64,000 bases of DNA, taken from Pseudomonas sp. MIACH. GTDB taxonomy: Bacteria > Pseudomonadota > Gammaproteobacteria > Pseudomonadales > Pseudomonadaceae. Of this stretch, positions 8,603-17,677 are shown piece after piece (within the stretch, counting starts at the first letter, position 1; each line of letters opens with the position of its first letter). Location of the stretch: the NCBI RefSeq assembly GCF_001269925.1, contig NZ_LHVO01000063.1, positions 248,001 to 312,000 of the forward strand. Reading direction: 5' to 3'. The notes under the pieces were generated by a model, which was not told where the DNA came from, did no database searches, and saw only the letters and a program-made list of their open reading frames with translations. Both the position numbers and the translations under genes were made by a program.

Positions 8603-9919
8603 TCAGGGCCTGGGATTCTTGACGTAGCGCATGACGACAAAACAGGCGATCAGAATCAGCGGTGCGATGGAGAGCATTCCCATGTACGTGGAGCCGGACA
8701 GATCGTTGATCTTGCCCACCATCACAGGTGCAACGATGCCGCTCAATTGACCGATGGAGTTGATGGCTGCAGTCCCGGTAGCGATTGCCAGCCCGGAGAA
8801 GGTCGATTGCGGGATAGTCCAGAAAATCGGGATCGCAATAAAGGTGCCCGCGGTAGCGAGTACGAGCGCTGCCATCATGGCCCATGACGAGTCGGAAAAC
8901 AGGCAGGCCAGCAGGTAGCCGACTGCCGCCGCCATCAGGCACAGAACAAGGTAAGTCTTACGCTCACCGGTGCGATCGGAACGCCGGGTCATCCCTATCA
9001 TGCCGATACACGCCACGATGTACGGCAGCGCGCAAAGCATCCCGACCCAGAACAAACTCTGCACACCAGAGGATTTGATCAGGTGTGGCATCCAGAAGTT
9101 GAGGCCATAGGAAGCGGTCTTAATCACGAAGTAGATAAACGCCATGATTGCAACTTCGCGGGTCAGCAACACACGCCACAAGGACCCCAGTACCGGTTTC
9201 TGGTTGACTTTGTCATGCGCCAGATTACCCGCCAGCAGGTCCTTCTCGCTGCGGCTTAACCATTTGGCCGATTCGATGTCTCGATCCAGTTTCCACAGCA
9301 CCAGCAGGCCGAGTACCACACAGGGCAGTCCGGACATCAGGAACAGCCAGTGCCAGCCAGCCAAACCGAATACGCCATCCATCGTGCCCAACAGGATTCC
9401 CGCCGCTGGCCCGCCGACGGCGCCTGCCAGAGGCACTGCGAGGAACCAGAGGCCATTCATTTTCGCCAAGTGCTTCTTGGGAAACCAGCACGCCAGGTAG
9501 AACAGGATCGCGGGGCCAAAACCGGCTTCCATGACGCCGATCAGAAAACGCAGGAAGTACAGGGTGTATTGCGTGTAGGCGAACATCAACGCCGCCGTCG
9601 CCAACCCCCAGGAGATCATGATCCGGCAGATCCAGGCAGGTGCGCCGTAGCGCTTCAGACCCAGGCTGCTGGGGACTTCGAATAGCACATAGCCGAAGAA
9701 AAACATGCTCGCGGCCAGGCCGTACGCCGCGTCGGACAAACCCAATTCGTGCTGCATCTGGGTCTTGGCGAAGCTGATGTTGATCCGGTCGAAATAAGAA
9801 AAAAGAAAGCAGATAATGGCCAGCGGCATGATTCGCCAGGCCACACGCCGATAAAGCAACAGCTCGTTAATCGTTTCTTCGCTGCGCGCAAGCGCGATAT
9901 CAGTCGTCATGGCGACCAT
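8603..9919 (-). CDS. MFS transporter, anion:cation symporter (ACS) type
   Basis: 438 residues with about 12 hydrophobic segments. The N-terminal 'CFLFSYFDRINISFAK' is the hallmark of the ACS family, which imports organic anions such as phthalate, tartrate, glucarate or hydroxyphenylacetate with a cation. The ATG at 9919 follows GGAG by 7 bases. It is the last gene of the operon led by the LysR regulator at 12773 and probably imports the acid that the CoA-transferase and lyase degrade. Confidence 0.88.
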   Translation of the reverse strand: MVAMTTDIALARSEETINELLLYRRVAWRIMPLAIICFLFSYFDRINISFAKTQMQHELGLSDAAYGLAASMFFFGYVLFEVPSSLGLKRYGAPAWICRIMISWGLATAALMFAYTQYTLYFLRFLIGVMEAGFGPAILFYLACWFPKKHLAKMNGLWFLAVPLAGAVGGPAAGILLGTMDGVFGLAGWHWLFLMSGLPCVVLGLLVLWKLDRDIESAKWLSRSEKDLLAGNLAHDKVNQKPVLGSLWRVLLTREVAIMAFIYFVIKTASYGLNFWMPHLIKSSGVQSLFWVGMLCALPYIVACIGMIGMTRRSDRTGERKTYLVLCLMAAAVGYLLACLFSDSSWAMMAALVLATAGTFIAIPIFWTIPQSTFSGLAIATGTAAINSIGQLSGIVAPVMVGKINDLSGSTYMGMLSIAPLILIACFVVMRYVKNPRP

Positions 9920-9984
9920 GATGTTTCTCCATTGTTGTAATTATTGGAGAGAGGCAAGGTCCTCAGGAACCCTGCTCAACGGGT

Positions 9985-10509
9985 TCAGCTGATTAGAATC
10001 AGTTTGTTCTTGTAAGCCTGACCTCTGACGACATAGTCGGCGGCGTTTCGGTGCATGCTGGCAATCGCTTCAGGCGTCAGTTCGCGCACGACTTTGGCAG
10101 GGGCGCCGAGAATAAGTGAGTTGTCCGGGAACACCTTGCCTTCGGTGACAATGGCTCCGGCACCGACCAGGCAGTTCTTGCCGATGACCGCACCATTGAG
10201 CACAACGGCCTGAATCCCAATCAGCGCTCCGTCGCCGATGGTGCAGCCGTGCAACATCGCCTGGTGGCCGATGGTGACGCCCTCGCCCACCGTCAGCGCA
10301 AATCCCGGGTCGGCATGCAGCACCGCCCCCTCCTGCACATTGCTGTGCTGACCGATGCGAATCGGCTCGTTATCACCACGCAGAACCGCCTGGGGCCAGA
10401 CACTGACGCCCTGCGCCAGCGTGACATTGCCGATGACGGTAGCGTCTTGCGCGACGAAGGTTTCGGCGTGGATGGCGGGGATAAGCGCGTCATATTGATA
10501 GATAGCCAT
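9985..10509 (-). CDS. Gamma-carbonic-anhydrase-like left-handed beta-helix protein (PaaY/CaiE type)
   Basis: 174 residues built of hexapeptide repeats ('VSVWPQAVLRGD', 'IGQHSNVQEGAVLHAD', 'VTIGHQAMLHGCTIG', 'LIGIQAVVLNGAVIG'). Candidate metal-ligand His residues sit in 'VLHAD', 'IGHQ' and 'LHGC'. A GAGGAG lies 8 bases before the ATG. Relatives include gamma carbonic anhydrases and the PaaY/CaiE proteins found in CoA-dependent catabolic operons; PaaY acts as a thioesterase that relieves dead-end CoA esters. Its position directly after a CaiB/BaiF gene favours the PaaY/CaiE role, though that is not proven. Confidence 0.85.
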   Translation of the reverse strand: MAIYQYDALIPAIHAETFVAQDATVIGNVTLAQGVSVWPQAVLRGDNEPIRIGQHSNVQEGAVLHADPGFALTVGEGVTIGHQAMLHGCTIGDGALIGIQAVVLNGAVIGKNCLVGAGAIVTEGKVFPDNSLILGAPAKVVRELTPEAIASMHRNAADYVVRGQAYKNKLILIS

Positions 10510-10521
10510 GGCAACTTCTCC

Positions 10522-11712
10522 TCAGGCCTGAGCATCGGTTTTCAGAACACCGGCAGCACACAGCTCGGCAATGTGTTCGTCGCTGTAGCCCAGTTCACGC
10601 ATGACTGTGTGGGTGTGCTCGCCGACGCGTGGAATCGATCGACGGGGTTGCAGACGCTCGCCATCCAGGGACAACGGCAGCAATGGCATGGCGGTGAACG
10701 ATCCATCTTCGAGCTCAAGATTTGCCAGGCCGCCGCTTTGCAGTAGATGAGGGTCTTCGAACAGTTCCTCGGGCCGTCGAATCGGCGCAAACGGAATACT
10801 GCTGGCCTCAAGTTCCAGGGCCAGCGCTTGAGCGTCCATGCTGGCAAAGACTTGCGCCAAGTGAGCCAGCAGACGTGGCCGCTGCAGCACGCGATCATTG
10901 TTGGTAGCGAGGGTCTGGTCGTCCAGCAGTGCGGTCTGGCCCAGCAATTGACACAAGGCGGTCCACTGCCCCTCACCCGTGGCGGCGACGAACATCTGCT
11001 CGCCATTGGCGAACTCGAATACATCGTAAATAGCCCAGGCACTGATGCGGTTTGGCATCGGAGCAGCCGCTTGGCCGGTCACGGCGTACTGCTGCATATG
11101 CTGAGCCGCGAGCAATACGCAGTTTTCGTAAAGCGCGCTTTGCACCTCACGACCGACGCCGCTGACATGACGGTCGTTGAGCGCAGCAAGCACACCGATA
11201 GCACCGAACATACCGCCCATGATGTCGTTCACCGAACTGCCGGCGCGCAGAGGTCTGCCTACCGGGCCGGTCATATAGGCCAGGCCTGCCATCATTTGCA
11301 CCACTTCGTCCAGGGCCAGGCGATTGTCGTAGGGGCCGTTGAGAAAGCCTTTGTGCGAGGCATAGATGATGCGCGGGTTACGCTCACGAATCGCGTCGTA
11401 ACCGAAGCCGAGCTCGCTCATGCGGCCGGGCTTGAAATTCTCGATGAATACGTCAGCGGTATCGATCAGCTCCAGTACCGCATCTCGTCCTTGTTGAGTA
11501 TTGACGTCAATGGCGATGCACTGTTTGTTGCGGTTGAACGTGCGGAAAAAACCGGCACCGGCGCCCAGCAGACGGCGTGTACCGTCTCCGCGGATCGGTT
11601 CAATCTTGATCACCTCGGCACCGAGGTCACCCAGGATCATTCCGCAGGTCGGGCCCATCACCATGTGAGAAATTTCAACGACACGAATGCCGTCCAATGG
11701 AAGCCTGGACAT
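10522..11712 (-). CDS. CaiB/BaiF family (class III) CoA-transferase
   Basis: 396 residues, the usual length. N-terminal 'LPLDGIRVVEISHMVMGP' and 'LGDLGAEVIKIE' are typical of class III CoA-transferases, and the Asp in 'SSVNDIMGG' matches the catalytic aspartate that forms the acyl-anhydride intermediate. AAGGAG precedes the ATG. It would load a carboxylic acid with CoA from a donor thioester. The gene sits between the HMG-CoA-lyase homologue and the hexapeptide-repeat protein, which suggests that it makes the CoA ester cleaved by the lyase. Confidence 0.9.
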   Translation of the reverse strand: MSRLPLDGIRVVEISHMVMGPTCGMILGDLGAEVIKIEPIRGDGTRRLLGAGAGFFRTFNRNKQCIAIDVNTQQGRDAVLELIDTADVFIENFKPGRMSELGFGYDAIRERNPRIIYASHKGFLNGPYDNRLALDEVVQMMAGLAYMTGPVGRPLRAGSSVNDIMGGMFGAIGVLAALNDRHVSGVGREVQSALYENCVLLAAQHMQQYAVTGQAAAPMPNRISAWAIYDVFEFANGEQMFVAATGEGQWTALCQLLGQTALLDDQTLATNNDRVLQRPRLLAHLAQVFASMDAQALALELEASSIPFAPIRRPEELFEDPHLLQSGGLANLELEDGSFTAMPLLPLSLDGERLQPRRSIPRVGEHTHTVMRELGYSDEHIAELCAAGVLKTDAQA

Positions 11713-11736
11713 AGGGTTCTCCTTGATCGGGTAGGT

Positions 11737-12666
11737 TCAGACGCGAGCGGCAACGGATGCGTAATTGAGTGGCAGGCCAGCTCGTGCAATGCAGCCGTAG
11801 AGGGTCTCGCGCGGCAGTGCTTCGCTGAGCACGTTTCGAGAGGCGATCAGGGCTGCCAGGTCGATGCCGGTCTCGTAGCCCATGCTCTGCAGCATGAACA
11901 CCAGGTCTTCTGTGACCGTATTGCCGGATGCACCCGGTGCGAACGGACAACCGCCCAACCCGGCCAGTGACGAATCAAGCTCGGTGATACCTTGCTGAAC
12001 GGCGACCAGGCTATTGGCAAGCGCCAGGCCTCGCGTGTCGTGGAAGTGCGCAGCCCTGAGCTTGTCACCCGCGATGGCGCGGACCGCCTGCAAGGTGGTC
12101 GCCACTTGGCCAGGATTGGCATAGCCCGTGGTGTCCCCCAGGGACACCAGGTCGCAGCCGGCTTGCAGCACATGCCCGGTTAACGCGCAGAGATCGCTCA
12201 ATGGCACATCACCTTGGCGGGTGCAGCCGAAGGCCACAGACATTCCGGCAATCACCTGAACGTTGTGCAAGCCAAGCTCGGTGCGCAGTTGGCACATTCG
12301 CGCCAGCTCTTCGACCATGTCCAACGGAGTACGGCGCACATTGGCCAGGCTATGGGCCGCGCTGACCGATACAGGCGCAATGATCCGGTGCGCCCCGGAT
12401 TCCAGCGCATCGCGACAGCCGCGCAGGTTGGGCGCCAGGACCGAGACCACCAAATCCGGAAAACCCAAGGCATGGGCTACGACCTCTTTGGCATCGGCCA
12501 TCTGCGGCAACAGTTTGGCGGGCACAAAGGACGCGACTTCCATGTAGCGCACGCCAGCGGCATAGGCGGCATCGATCCATTGTCGTTTGGCAGACGTAGG
12601 CATTATGGCTTGCAGGCTTTGCAAGCCATCCCGCATGCCGACTTCATTGATTGTTATTGTTGTCAT
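11737..12666 (-). CDS. HMG-CoA lyase family protein (DRE-TIM metallolyase)
   Basis: 309 residues. It shows 'EVGMRDGLQ' near the N terminus (metal-binding Asp and catalytic Arg region), 'HFHDTRGLALAN' (metal-ligand His pair) and the family signature 'GLGGCPFAPGASGN' with its active-site-loop Cys. The family cleaves 3-hydroxy-3-methylglutaryl-CoA or related tertiary-alcohol acyl-CoAs to acetyl-CoA plus a keto acid. Because it is paired with a CaiB/BaiF transferase rather than leucine-catabolism genes, the substrate may be free HMG, citramalate-like or another branched hydroxy acid. Confidence 0.88.
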   Translation of the reverse strand: MTTITINEVGMRDGLQSLQAIMPTSAKRQWIDAAYAAGVRYMEVASFVPAKLLPQMADAKEVVAHALGFPDLVVSVLAPNLRGCRDALESGAHRIIAPVSVSAAHSLANVRRTPLDMVEELARMCQLRTELGLHNVQVIAGMSVAFGCTRQGDVPLSDLCALTGHVLQAGCDLVSLGDTTGYANPGQVATTLQAVRAIAGDKLRAAHFHDTRGLALANSLVAVQQGITELDSSLAGLGGCPFAPGASGNTVTEDLVFMLQSMGYETGIDLAALIASRNVLSEALPRETLYGCIARAGLPLNYASVAARV

Positions 12667-12772
12667 GAAAAAGCTCTCACAGGCTCAAGCGTCACTGCAG
12701 ATTAGAGAGCCATAGAGGGAGTAAAAAGACGTGATTTACGGGTTGATCCATCGTCAACCGCGACGGATGCAA

Positions 12773-13684
12773 TCAGGGCTGGGAGTGAAGCGGTGCTGCG
12801 CGCAAAAGCAGATGATCCAGCAGTCGCCGTGCCGACAGCGAAAGTGCATCCCGATCACGGACACAGATAACAAACTCACCCAACGCCCAATCGTCGGTCA
12901 GGGAAATAATGCGCAAGTCAAACAACGAGGCATACCGCGCCACGGCTTCCAGTGGGAATACAGCAAGCCCCAAGCCGAATTGCACCAGGCGGAATGCCGC
13001 GTCGAACGACGATACATAGGAGCGAAACCGCAGCTCACGGCCCTCCTTCGTCGCTTCACTGCGCATGAAGTTATTCAACGTGGCGAAGGCGGATAACCCC
13101 AAGTGATCAAAGGCCAGGGTCTCGGCGAATGCAATACGGGGGCGATCAGCCAAGCAATGGTTCGACCCTACGACGACGGCCAAATGGTCCCGACGGTAGG
13201 GCAGGAACTCGAGATCGCCGATGGCCATTGAGCGCCGACAAATGCCCAAATCGGCATTGCCTTCGGCTACTCCTCGCACCACGTCCGGGCTGAAACGTTC
13301 TTCGATGTCTACCTGGATTCTTGGGTGCTCGATCATGAATTCGGACAGTTCTTCCGGTAGGAACTCCATGATTGACGAGATGTTTGCCAACACCCGTACA
13401 TGCCCTCGGGCGCCTTCAGCGTATTCGCTGAGCTCGCTATCGAGCCGCTCCATCGCCCGCGTCAGAGACCGAGCGTGCCGCAGTAGCGCTAACCCCGCCG
13501 GCGTCGGTTCAACCCCGCGCTTGCTGCGGTTCAGCAGCGGCGTACCAAACCGCGCCTCAATGTCGGAAATACGTTTACTGACCGCCGACGGCGCAATGAA
13601 TGCTCGCTCGCTGGCGCGCGCAATCGTGCCTTCTTCGCAGACCAGAATAAACAAGTGCAGGGATAAGTGATCCAGGTGCTGCAT
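12773..13684 (-). CDS. LysR-family transcriptional regulator of the CoA-transferase/lyase operon
   Basis: 303 residues. The N-terminal winged helix ('LFILVCEEGTIARASERAFIAPSAVSKRISDIEA') is followed by a LysR substrate-binding domain. It is encoded on the same strand, 106 bp upstream of the lyase gene, so it may be co-transcribed or may act on the lyase promoter. The ATG follows GAGGGGG. The effector is unknown and is plausibly the acid carried by the MFS transporter. Confidence 0.9.
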   Translation of the reverse strand: MQHLDHLSLHLFILVCEEGTIARASERAFIAPSAVSKRISDIEARFGTPLLNRSKRGVEPTPAGLALLRHARSLTRAMERLDSELSEYAEGARGHVRVLANISSIMEFLPEELSEFMIEHPRIQVDIEERFSPDVVRGVAEGNADLGICRRSMAIGDLEFLPYRRDHLAVVVGSNHCLADRPRIAFAETLAFDHLGLSAFATLNNFMRSEATKEGRELRFRSYVSSFDAAFRLVQFGLGLAVFPLEAVARYASLFDLRIISLTDDWALGEFVICVRDRDALSLSARRLLDHLLLRAAPLHSQP

Positions 13685-13842
13685 TACGCCCCCTCGGTTG
13701 CAACGTGGCGTGAGCCGAACGTTGTTCTTCGCCTTTTAATATCCTTGAGGTTTTCGCAGATACGCTGGCTATGCGCAATGGCGTACTGGCTGCGGCCTAC
13801 TACCGATCACTGCGTTGCAGCGTAGTGAGTGCAATCAGACGT

Positions 13843-14760
13843 TCACTCAGGACGGCGAGCCCGGCGGGTATCCTTGGAGGGCGGATACCCGAACTGGCGA
13901 CTGTATTCTCGGCTGAATTGCGATGGGCTTTCGTAGCCCACTCGATAACATGCACTCGCCACATCCAGCCCTTCACCGAATATCAATCGGCGGGCTTCCT
14001 GCAAACGAAGTTGTTTCTGATATTGCAGCGGACTCATTGCGGTCACTGCCTTGAAGCGGTGATGCAAAGTAGAGCTGCCCACATTGGCTACCCGTGCCAG
14101 TTCGTCGATACGTAAGGGTTGGGTGTAATGGCTATTCAACCAATCGATTGCCCGTGTCACCCGCCGTGTCAGCGAATCACCGAGGGCAAGCTCATACAGA
14201 CGGCTTCCGTGTACGCCTCGCAGAAGGCGGTAATGCAGTTCTCGCAGGGCGAGCGGAGCCAGCATGCCGATATCCTTTGGCGTCTCCAACAGCCGTACCA
14301 GACGCAGTATCGTTTCCAGCAGGGGCACATCAACCTTTTCGAGGAACAGGCCAAGCTCCGGCTCGTCCGGCACACCCATCGGGGGAGCATCGGCGATGAC
14401 CTGGGCAATTTCCGTGACCTCGAAATCAACACGGATACACAGGTACGGTGCCTCCGGGCTGGCGATCAGCACGCGACCGGACACCGGAAGTGTCACCGAT
14501 ACCACCAGGTAACTGAGCGGGTCGTACAGGTAACGGTCGTCACCCAGGCCGATTTCTTTTTGCCCTTGCACGATCAGGCAAAGTGCCGGCTTGTGGACGG
14601 TATGGATAAGTTCTGAGGGCGCGTCAAAACGAATGACATGCAGGGGCGCGATGGCGGTTTCATAGATCCCGGGCGTCGTAAACCGTTGTGTCAGTAAGCG
14701 AACCAGTTCGTTACGGTATAGGGCTGTGTTTTGAAGGGCGCAAGCATCGCTCTGTTCCAT
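13843..14760 (-). CDS. AraC-family regulator with AraC_N cupin domain
   Basis: About 305 residues from the ATG at 14760; in-frame alternatives are an ATG at 14790 and a GTG at 14814, and none has a convincing ribosome-binding site. The N-terminal half is the AraC_N type ('PALCLIVQGQKEIGLGDDRYLYDPLSYLVVS' region). The C-terminal half has two helix-turn-helix motifs ('RIDELARVANVGSSTLHHRFK' and 'VGYESPSQFSREYSRQFG'). It is divergent from the short-chain dehydrogenase gene, the common arrangement for an AraC protein controlling its neighbour. Confidence 0.88.
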   Translation of the reverse strand: MEQSDACALQNTALYRNELVRLLTQRFTTPGIYETAIAPLHVIRFDAPSELIHTVHKPALCLIVQGQKEIGLGDDRYLYDPLSYLVVSVTLPVSGRVLIASPEAPYLCIRVDFEVTEIAQVIADAPPMGVPDEPELGLFLEKVDVPLLETILRLVRLLETPKDIGMLAPLALRELHYRLLRGVHGSRLYELALGDSLTRRVTRAIDWLNSHYTQPLRIDELARVANVGSSTLHHRFKAVTAMSPLQYQKQLRLQEARRLIFGEGLDVASACYRVGYESPSQFSREYSRQFGYPPSKDTRRARRPE

Positions 14761-14973
14761 TCCAAGGCTCTCACACGTGTTGATAGGCATCCGCCCGACA
14801 TCATCCGGCTGCACATTGTCCTGAGCATACAGACACGAATAGGCAAACGTTGTGCAGGTTTTGGCACGCGTCGACCCGGCCTGTGCCCCTAACCTTTGCG
14901 ACGTACCCCACAGCTATACCGCGTCTTCAGCGGTAGACGCTGAACGTCAATGCATACAGCAGGAGCTACGGAT

Positions 14974-15708
14974 ATGTCGAACATCAAAGATAAAGTCGTA
15001 CTGATTACCGGTGCAAGCAGCGGGATTGGCGAAGCGGCGGCCAGACTGATCGCGGCCAAAGGTGCCCATGTGGTACTCGGTGCCCGCCGTACCGACCGCC
15101 TGGAAAAACTGGTGAGCCAGATCCAGGCCGACGGTGGCTCCGCAGCGGCCTGCGCGCTGGACGTCACGGATCTGGAGTCCATGCGTGCGTTCGTGGCGTT
15201 CGCCAAGGCGCAACATGGCAAAGTGGATGTCATCATCAATAATGCAGGCGTGATGCCGTTGTCTCCCTTGGCCGCGTTAAAGGTCAACGAGTGGAACCAG
15301 ATGCTCGATGTCAACGTTCGCGGGGTGCTGCACGGTATTGCCGCCGTCTTGCCGAACATGGAGGCGCAAGGATCCGGCCAGGTCATCAATATTTCGTCGA
15401 TCGGCGGCCTCGCAGTCTCTCCGACAGCCGCCGTGTACTGCGCGACCAAATTCGCAGTCAGGGCTATCTCCGACGGCCTGCGGCAGGAAACGGACAAGAT
15501 TCGGGTCACCGTGGTGTGCCCGGGAGTTGTCGAGTCTGAATTGGCCGATACGATTTCCGATGAGGTGGCGCGCGAGACAATGAAAGCCTTCCGTCGTGTG
15601 GCGATCACCGCAGACGCCATTGCACGAGCGCTCGTCTATGCCATCGAACAGCCCGACGATGTTGATGTCAGTGAGATTGTGGTGCGTCCGACGGCCAGTC
15701 CACATTGA
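14974..15708 (+). CDS. Short-chain dehydrogenase/reductase (SDR)
   Basis: 244 residues from the ATG at 14974, 8 bases after AGGAG. It has the classical SDR cofactor motif 'TGASSGIGEAAA', 'NNAGVMP', the catalytic Ser region 'INISSIGG' and the YxxxK motif in 'VYCATKFAV'. The Arg after the first beta strand ('GARRTDR') favours NADP(H). It resembles the YdfG/clavulanate-dehydrogenase-like SDRs that reduce small aldehydes or keto compounds. The divergent AraC regulator probably controls it. The substrate is unknown. Confidence 0.88.
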   Translation: MSNIKDKVVLITGASSGIGEAAARLIAAKGAHVVLGARRTDRLEKLVSQIQADGGSAAACALDVTDLESMRAFVAFAKAQHGKVDVIINNAGVMPLSPLAALKVNEWNQMLDVNVRGVLHGIAAVLPNMEAQGSGQVINISSIGGLAVSPTAAVYCATKFAVRAISDGLRQETDKIRVTVVCPGVVESELADTISDEVARETMKAFRRVAITADAIARALVYAIEQPDDVDVSEIVVRPTASPH

Positions 15709-16100
15709 GAGGCATGGGAGGACGGTGAGCACCTGCTCGAACAGCGCCTCCCCGAAGAACTCATCATCCTGGATATCAAAAGCACGGTGCATCGGCGGCA
15801 ATAGCCGGTGCGACCTTGCACACAATCTGGTTCAGCGGCCACGTCTGCATCGCTCCCCGGGATCATCGGCCAGCCTCCAAGATAACTGGCTGCCGGCCCC
15901 TGAGGCAGGGTTGATAGGAACGAAAAATGGTTTGAACCGGCTATATCGCGATAGCGACCTACGAGACCCGCTAGAAAAACTTAAAGCCTATAACGAGTGA
16001 TCAGAATGTACTTTTACGGAGAATTAAGTCATTTACGGACCTACCTGGCTCAGCCCTCAGCACTTTAAAGTACGCCAATCATTCAACTATCGGCGTCTTT
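15709..16100. other. Non-coding stretch after the SDR gene, possible gene remnant
   Basis: No convincing gene. Just after the SDR stop, the forward strand reads a short open stretch 'EHLLEQRLPEELIILDI' that ends at a TAG near 15809 and lacks its own start, which could be the tail of a decayed gene. Beyond 15,940 the composition becomes more AT-rich and probably carries the promoter of the hotdog gene at 16101. Confidence 0.35.
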
Positions 16101-16721
16101 ATGAATCTCTGGTTTCGACTTTTCCTCATGCTGCTTCGTCGACCTTGGCGCAAACCGGTAAAAGCGCTGGAATCGACCGTCATCCGAATGCGCGTCTGGC
16201 CACTGGATCTCGACTTCAATCGACACGTCACCAACGGCCGATACTTCACACTGGCAGATGTCGGACGCATGGATTTCGTTTTGCGCAGTGGCGCCTACAG
16301 AGTAGCCATTAAAGCAAAGGCGCTGCCCATCGTCGGAGACACGTGGGGTAAATTTCGCCGTGAACTCAGACTGTTTGAAGCTTTTGAAATCCACACGAGG
16401 ATGCTTGGCTGGGACGACAAGTGGAGCTTCATGGAGCATCGGTTTGTGAGCCAAGGCAGGGTGATCGGCGTTGTCGTGATGCGAGGTCTGTTTCGCTCGG
16501 CGAAAGGTATTATTCCGCCAAGCGAATTTGTTCAAGAACTGGGACTGCCCGAACAGTCACCCGAGATGCCGAACTGGCTGATGTCGTGGTCGCAGAGCTG
16601 CGATGCCATGAGCGGCCAACTCAGAGATGAAGAAAGCACCAATGATCGACTTGACGTGCCGGCCAGCCCAGTAAAAACGAAACAACCCTCGATTTTTTCC
16701 GGCAGAAGTCACCGTAAGTGA
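16101..16721 (+). CDS. Hotdog-fold acyl-CoA thioesterase-like protein (THEM6/FadM type)
   Basis: 206 residues. The core 'WPLDLDFNRHVTNGRYFTLA' matches the 4HBT-type motif with an aspartate followed by 'N-x-H-x-x-N-x-x-Y', then 'RLFEAFEIHTRMLGWDDKW' and 'MEHRFVSQG'. Proteins of this kind hydrolyse acyl-CoA thioesters or are uncharacterised. The last 40 or so residues are low in structure and rich in Ser and Lys. It is convergent with the homocysteine methyltransferase gene and seems to be a single-gene unit. Confidence 0.8.
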   Translation: MNLWFRLFLMLLRRPWRKPVKALESTVIRMRVWPLDLDFNRHVTNGRYFTLADVGRMDFVLRSGAYRVAIKAKALPIVGDTWGKFRRELRLFEAFEIHTRMLGWDDKWSFMEHRFVSQGRVIGVVVMRGLFRSAKGIIPPSEFVQELGLPEQSPEMPNWLMSWSQSCDAMSGQLRDEESTNDRLDVPASPVKTKQPSIFSGRSHRK

Positions 16722-16756
16722 CAGACCATCAACAATCACGTCTTGGCGAAAATCAG

Positions 16757-17677
16757 TCATGCGCTGACAACCGCTCCGTTTGGCAGCAGATGCTCATGCA
16801 ACTGCGCAATGTGTTCAGGCCCGATACCGCAGCATCCACCGACAATACTGGCACCCGCCGCTACCCAGGTTCTGGACCAGTGCAGGTAGGCTTCAGGGCC
16901 CAGGTCGCGGCGAATCTCCAGCAGCGTGCTGTTGGCCTTTGCCTCGGTGCTGACAGGCGGAAACGCGTTTGCGTAAACCCCCAGCTCGATGCTTTGATCG
17001 AGGTGCAGAAGGACATCCCGCGCCACCGCCAGCGCCGCCGCCATGACTTCCGGCTGGCTGCAATTGAACAGCACCGCCCTCGCCCCCAATTCGACCGCTA
17101 CATGTACCGCCTGGGCGACTGACTCCGAGGAACGCAATCGCGGTGGCTCGCCGGCTTCATCAAGCAGCGTGAACGACAGCCAAAGCGGTTTCGATTCTGC
17201 GCCAAGCGCCTCGACGACCGCCCGGACTTCAGCGATGGAACTCTGGGTTTCCGCCAGCCACACATCAACGTGCGCCTGCAATCCGGCGATGAGCTCGCGA
17301 TGGATCACGACCGAACGTTGATGATCAAACAAGTCAGGTCGATAAGACCCGAGCGCCGGCGGCAACGATCCGGCCACCGTGACCGGTTCGGTGCTGCCGG
17401 CCGCTGCCTGACGAGCCAGGCGTCCGGCCCGTTCGGCCAGCGCACGGCCCTGCTCGGCAAAGCGCTCATCACCGATGTGAAACGGCACCACCGCGTAGCT
17501 GTTAGTGGTGACGATTCGCGCACCGGCCTCAATAAATGCCTGATGAGCCTGCAGCACATAGTCAGGCGCCTCGATCAACGCGAGGGCCGACCATTCAGGC
17601 TGGCGAAACGGTGCCCCGATACGCTGCAATTCGCGGCCCATGCCACCATCGAGCAAACGCAAGGACGCCTGGCTCAT
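16757..17677 (-). CDS. Homocysteine S-methyltransferase family protein (MmuM-like)
   Basis: 306 residues from the ATG at 17677, which overlaps the stop of the upstream binding-protein gene (ATGA). Zinc ligands are visible as 'VLFNCSQPE' and the paired Cys of 'GGCCGIGPEHI', the signature of the Hcy-methyltransferase family. Near the N terminus 'LLDGGMGRELQR' is the usual barrel start. The family transfers a methyl group from S-methylmethionine, betaine or other onium donors to homocysteine, giving methionine. Coupling to an onium-compound importer suggests that the imported molecule is the methyl donor. Confidence 0.9.
   Translation of the reverse strand: MSQASLRLLDGGMGRELQRIGAPFRQPEWSALALIEAPDYVLQAHQAFIEAGARIVTTNSYAVVPFHIGDERFAEQGRALAERAGRLARQAAAGSTEPVTVAGSLPPALGSYRPDLFDHQRSVVIHRELIAGLQAHVDVWLAETQSSIAEVRAVVEALGAESKPLWLSFTLLDEAGEPPRLRSSESVAQAVHVAVELGARAVLFNCSQPEVMAAALAVARDVLLHLDQSIELGVYANAFPPVSTEAKANSTLLEIRRDLGPEAYLHWSRTWVAAGASIVGGCCGIGPEHIAQLHEHLLPNGAVVSA

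Noticed and set aside
10747..11970. Open frame of 407 codons on the plus strand
   Set aside because: Antisense to the CoA-transferase and lyase genes, which carry clear catalytic motifs.
15277..15825. Open frame of 182 codons on the minus strand over the SDR 3' half
   Set aside because: Mostly antisense to the SDR catalytic region; the part beyond the SDR end is too short and has no known domain.
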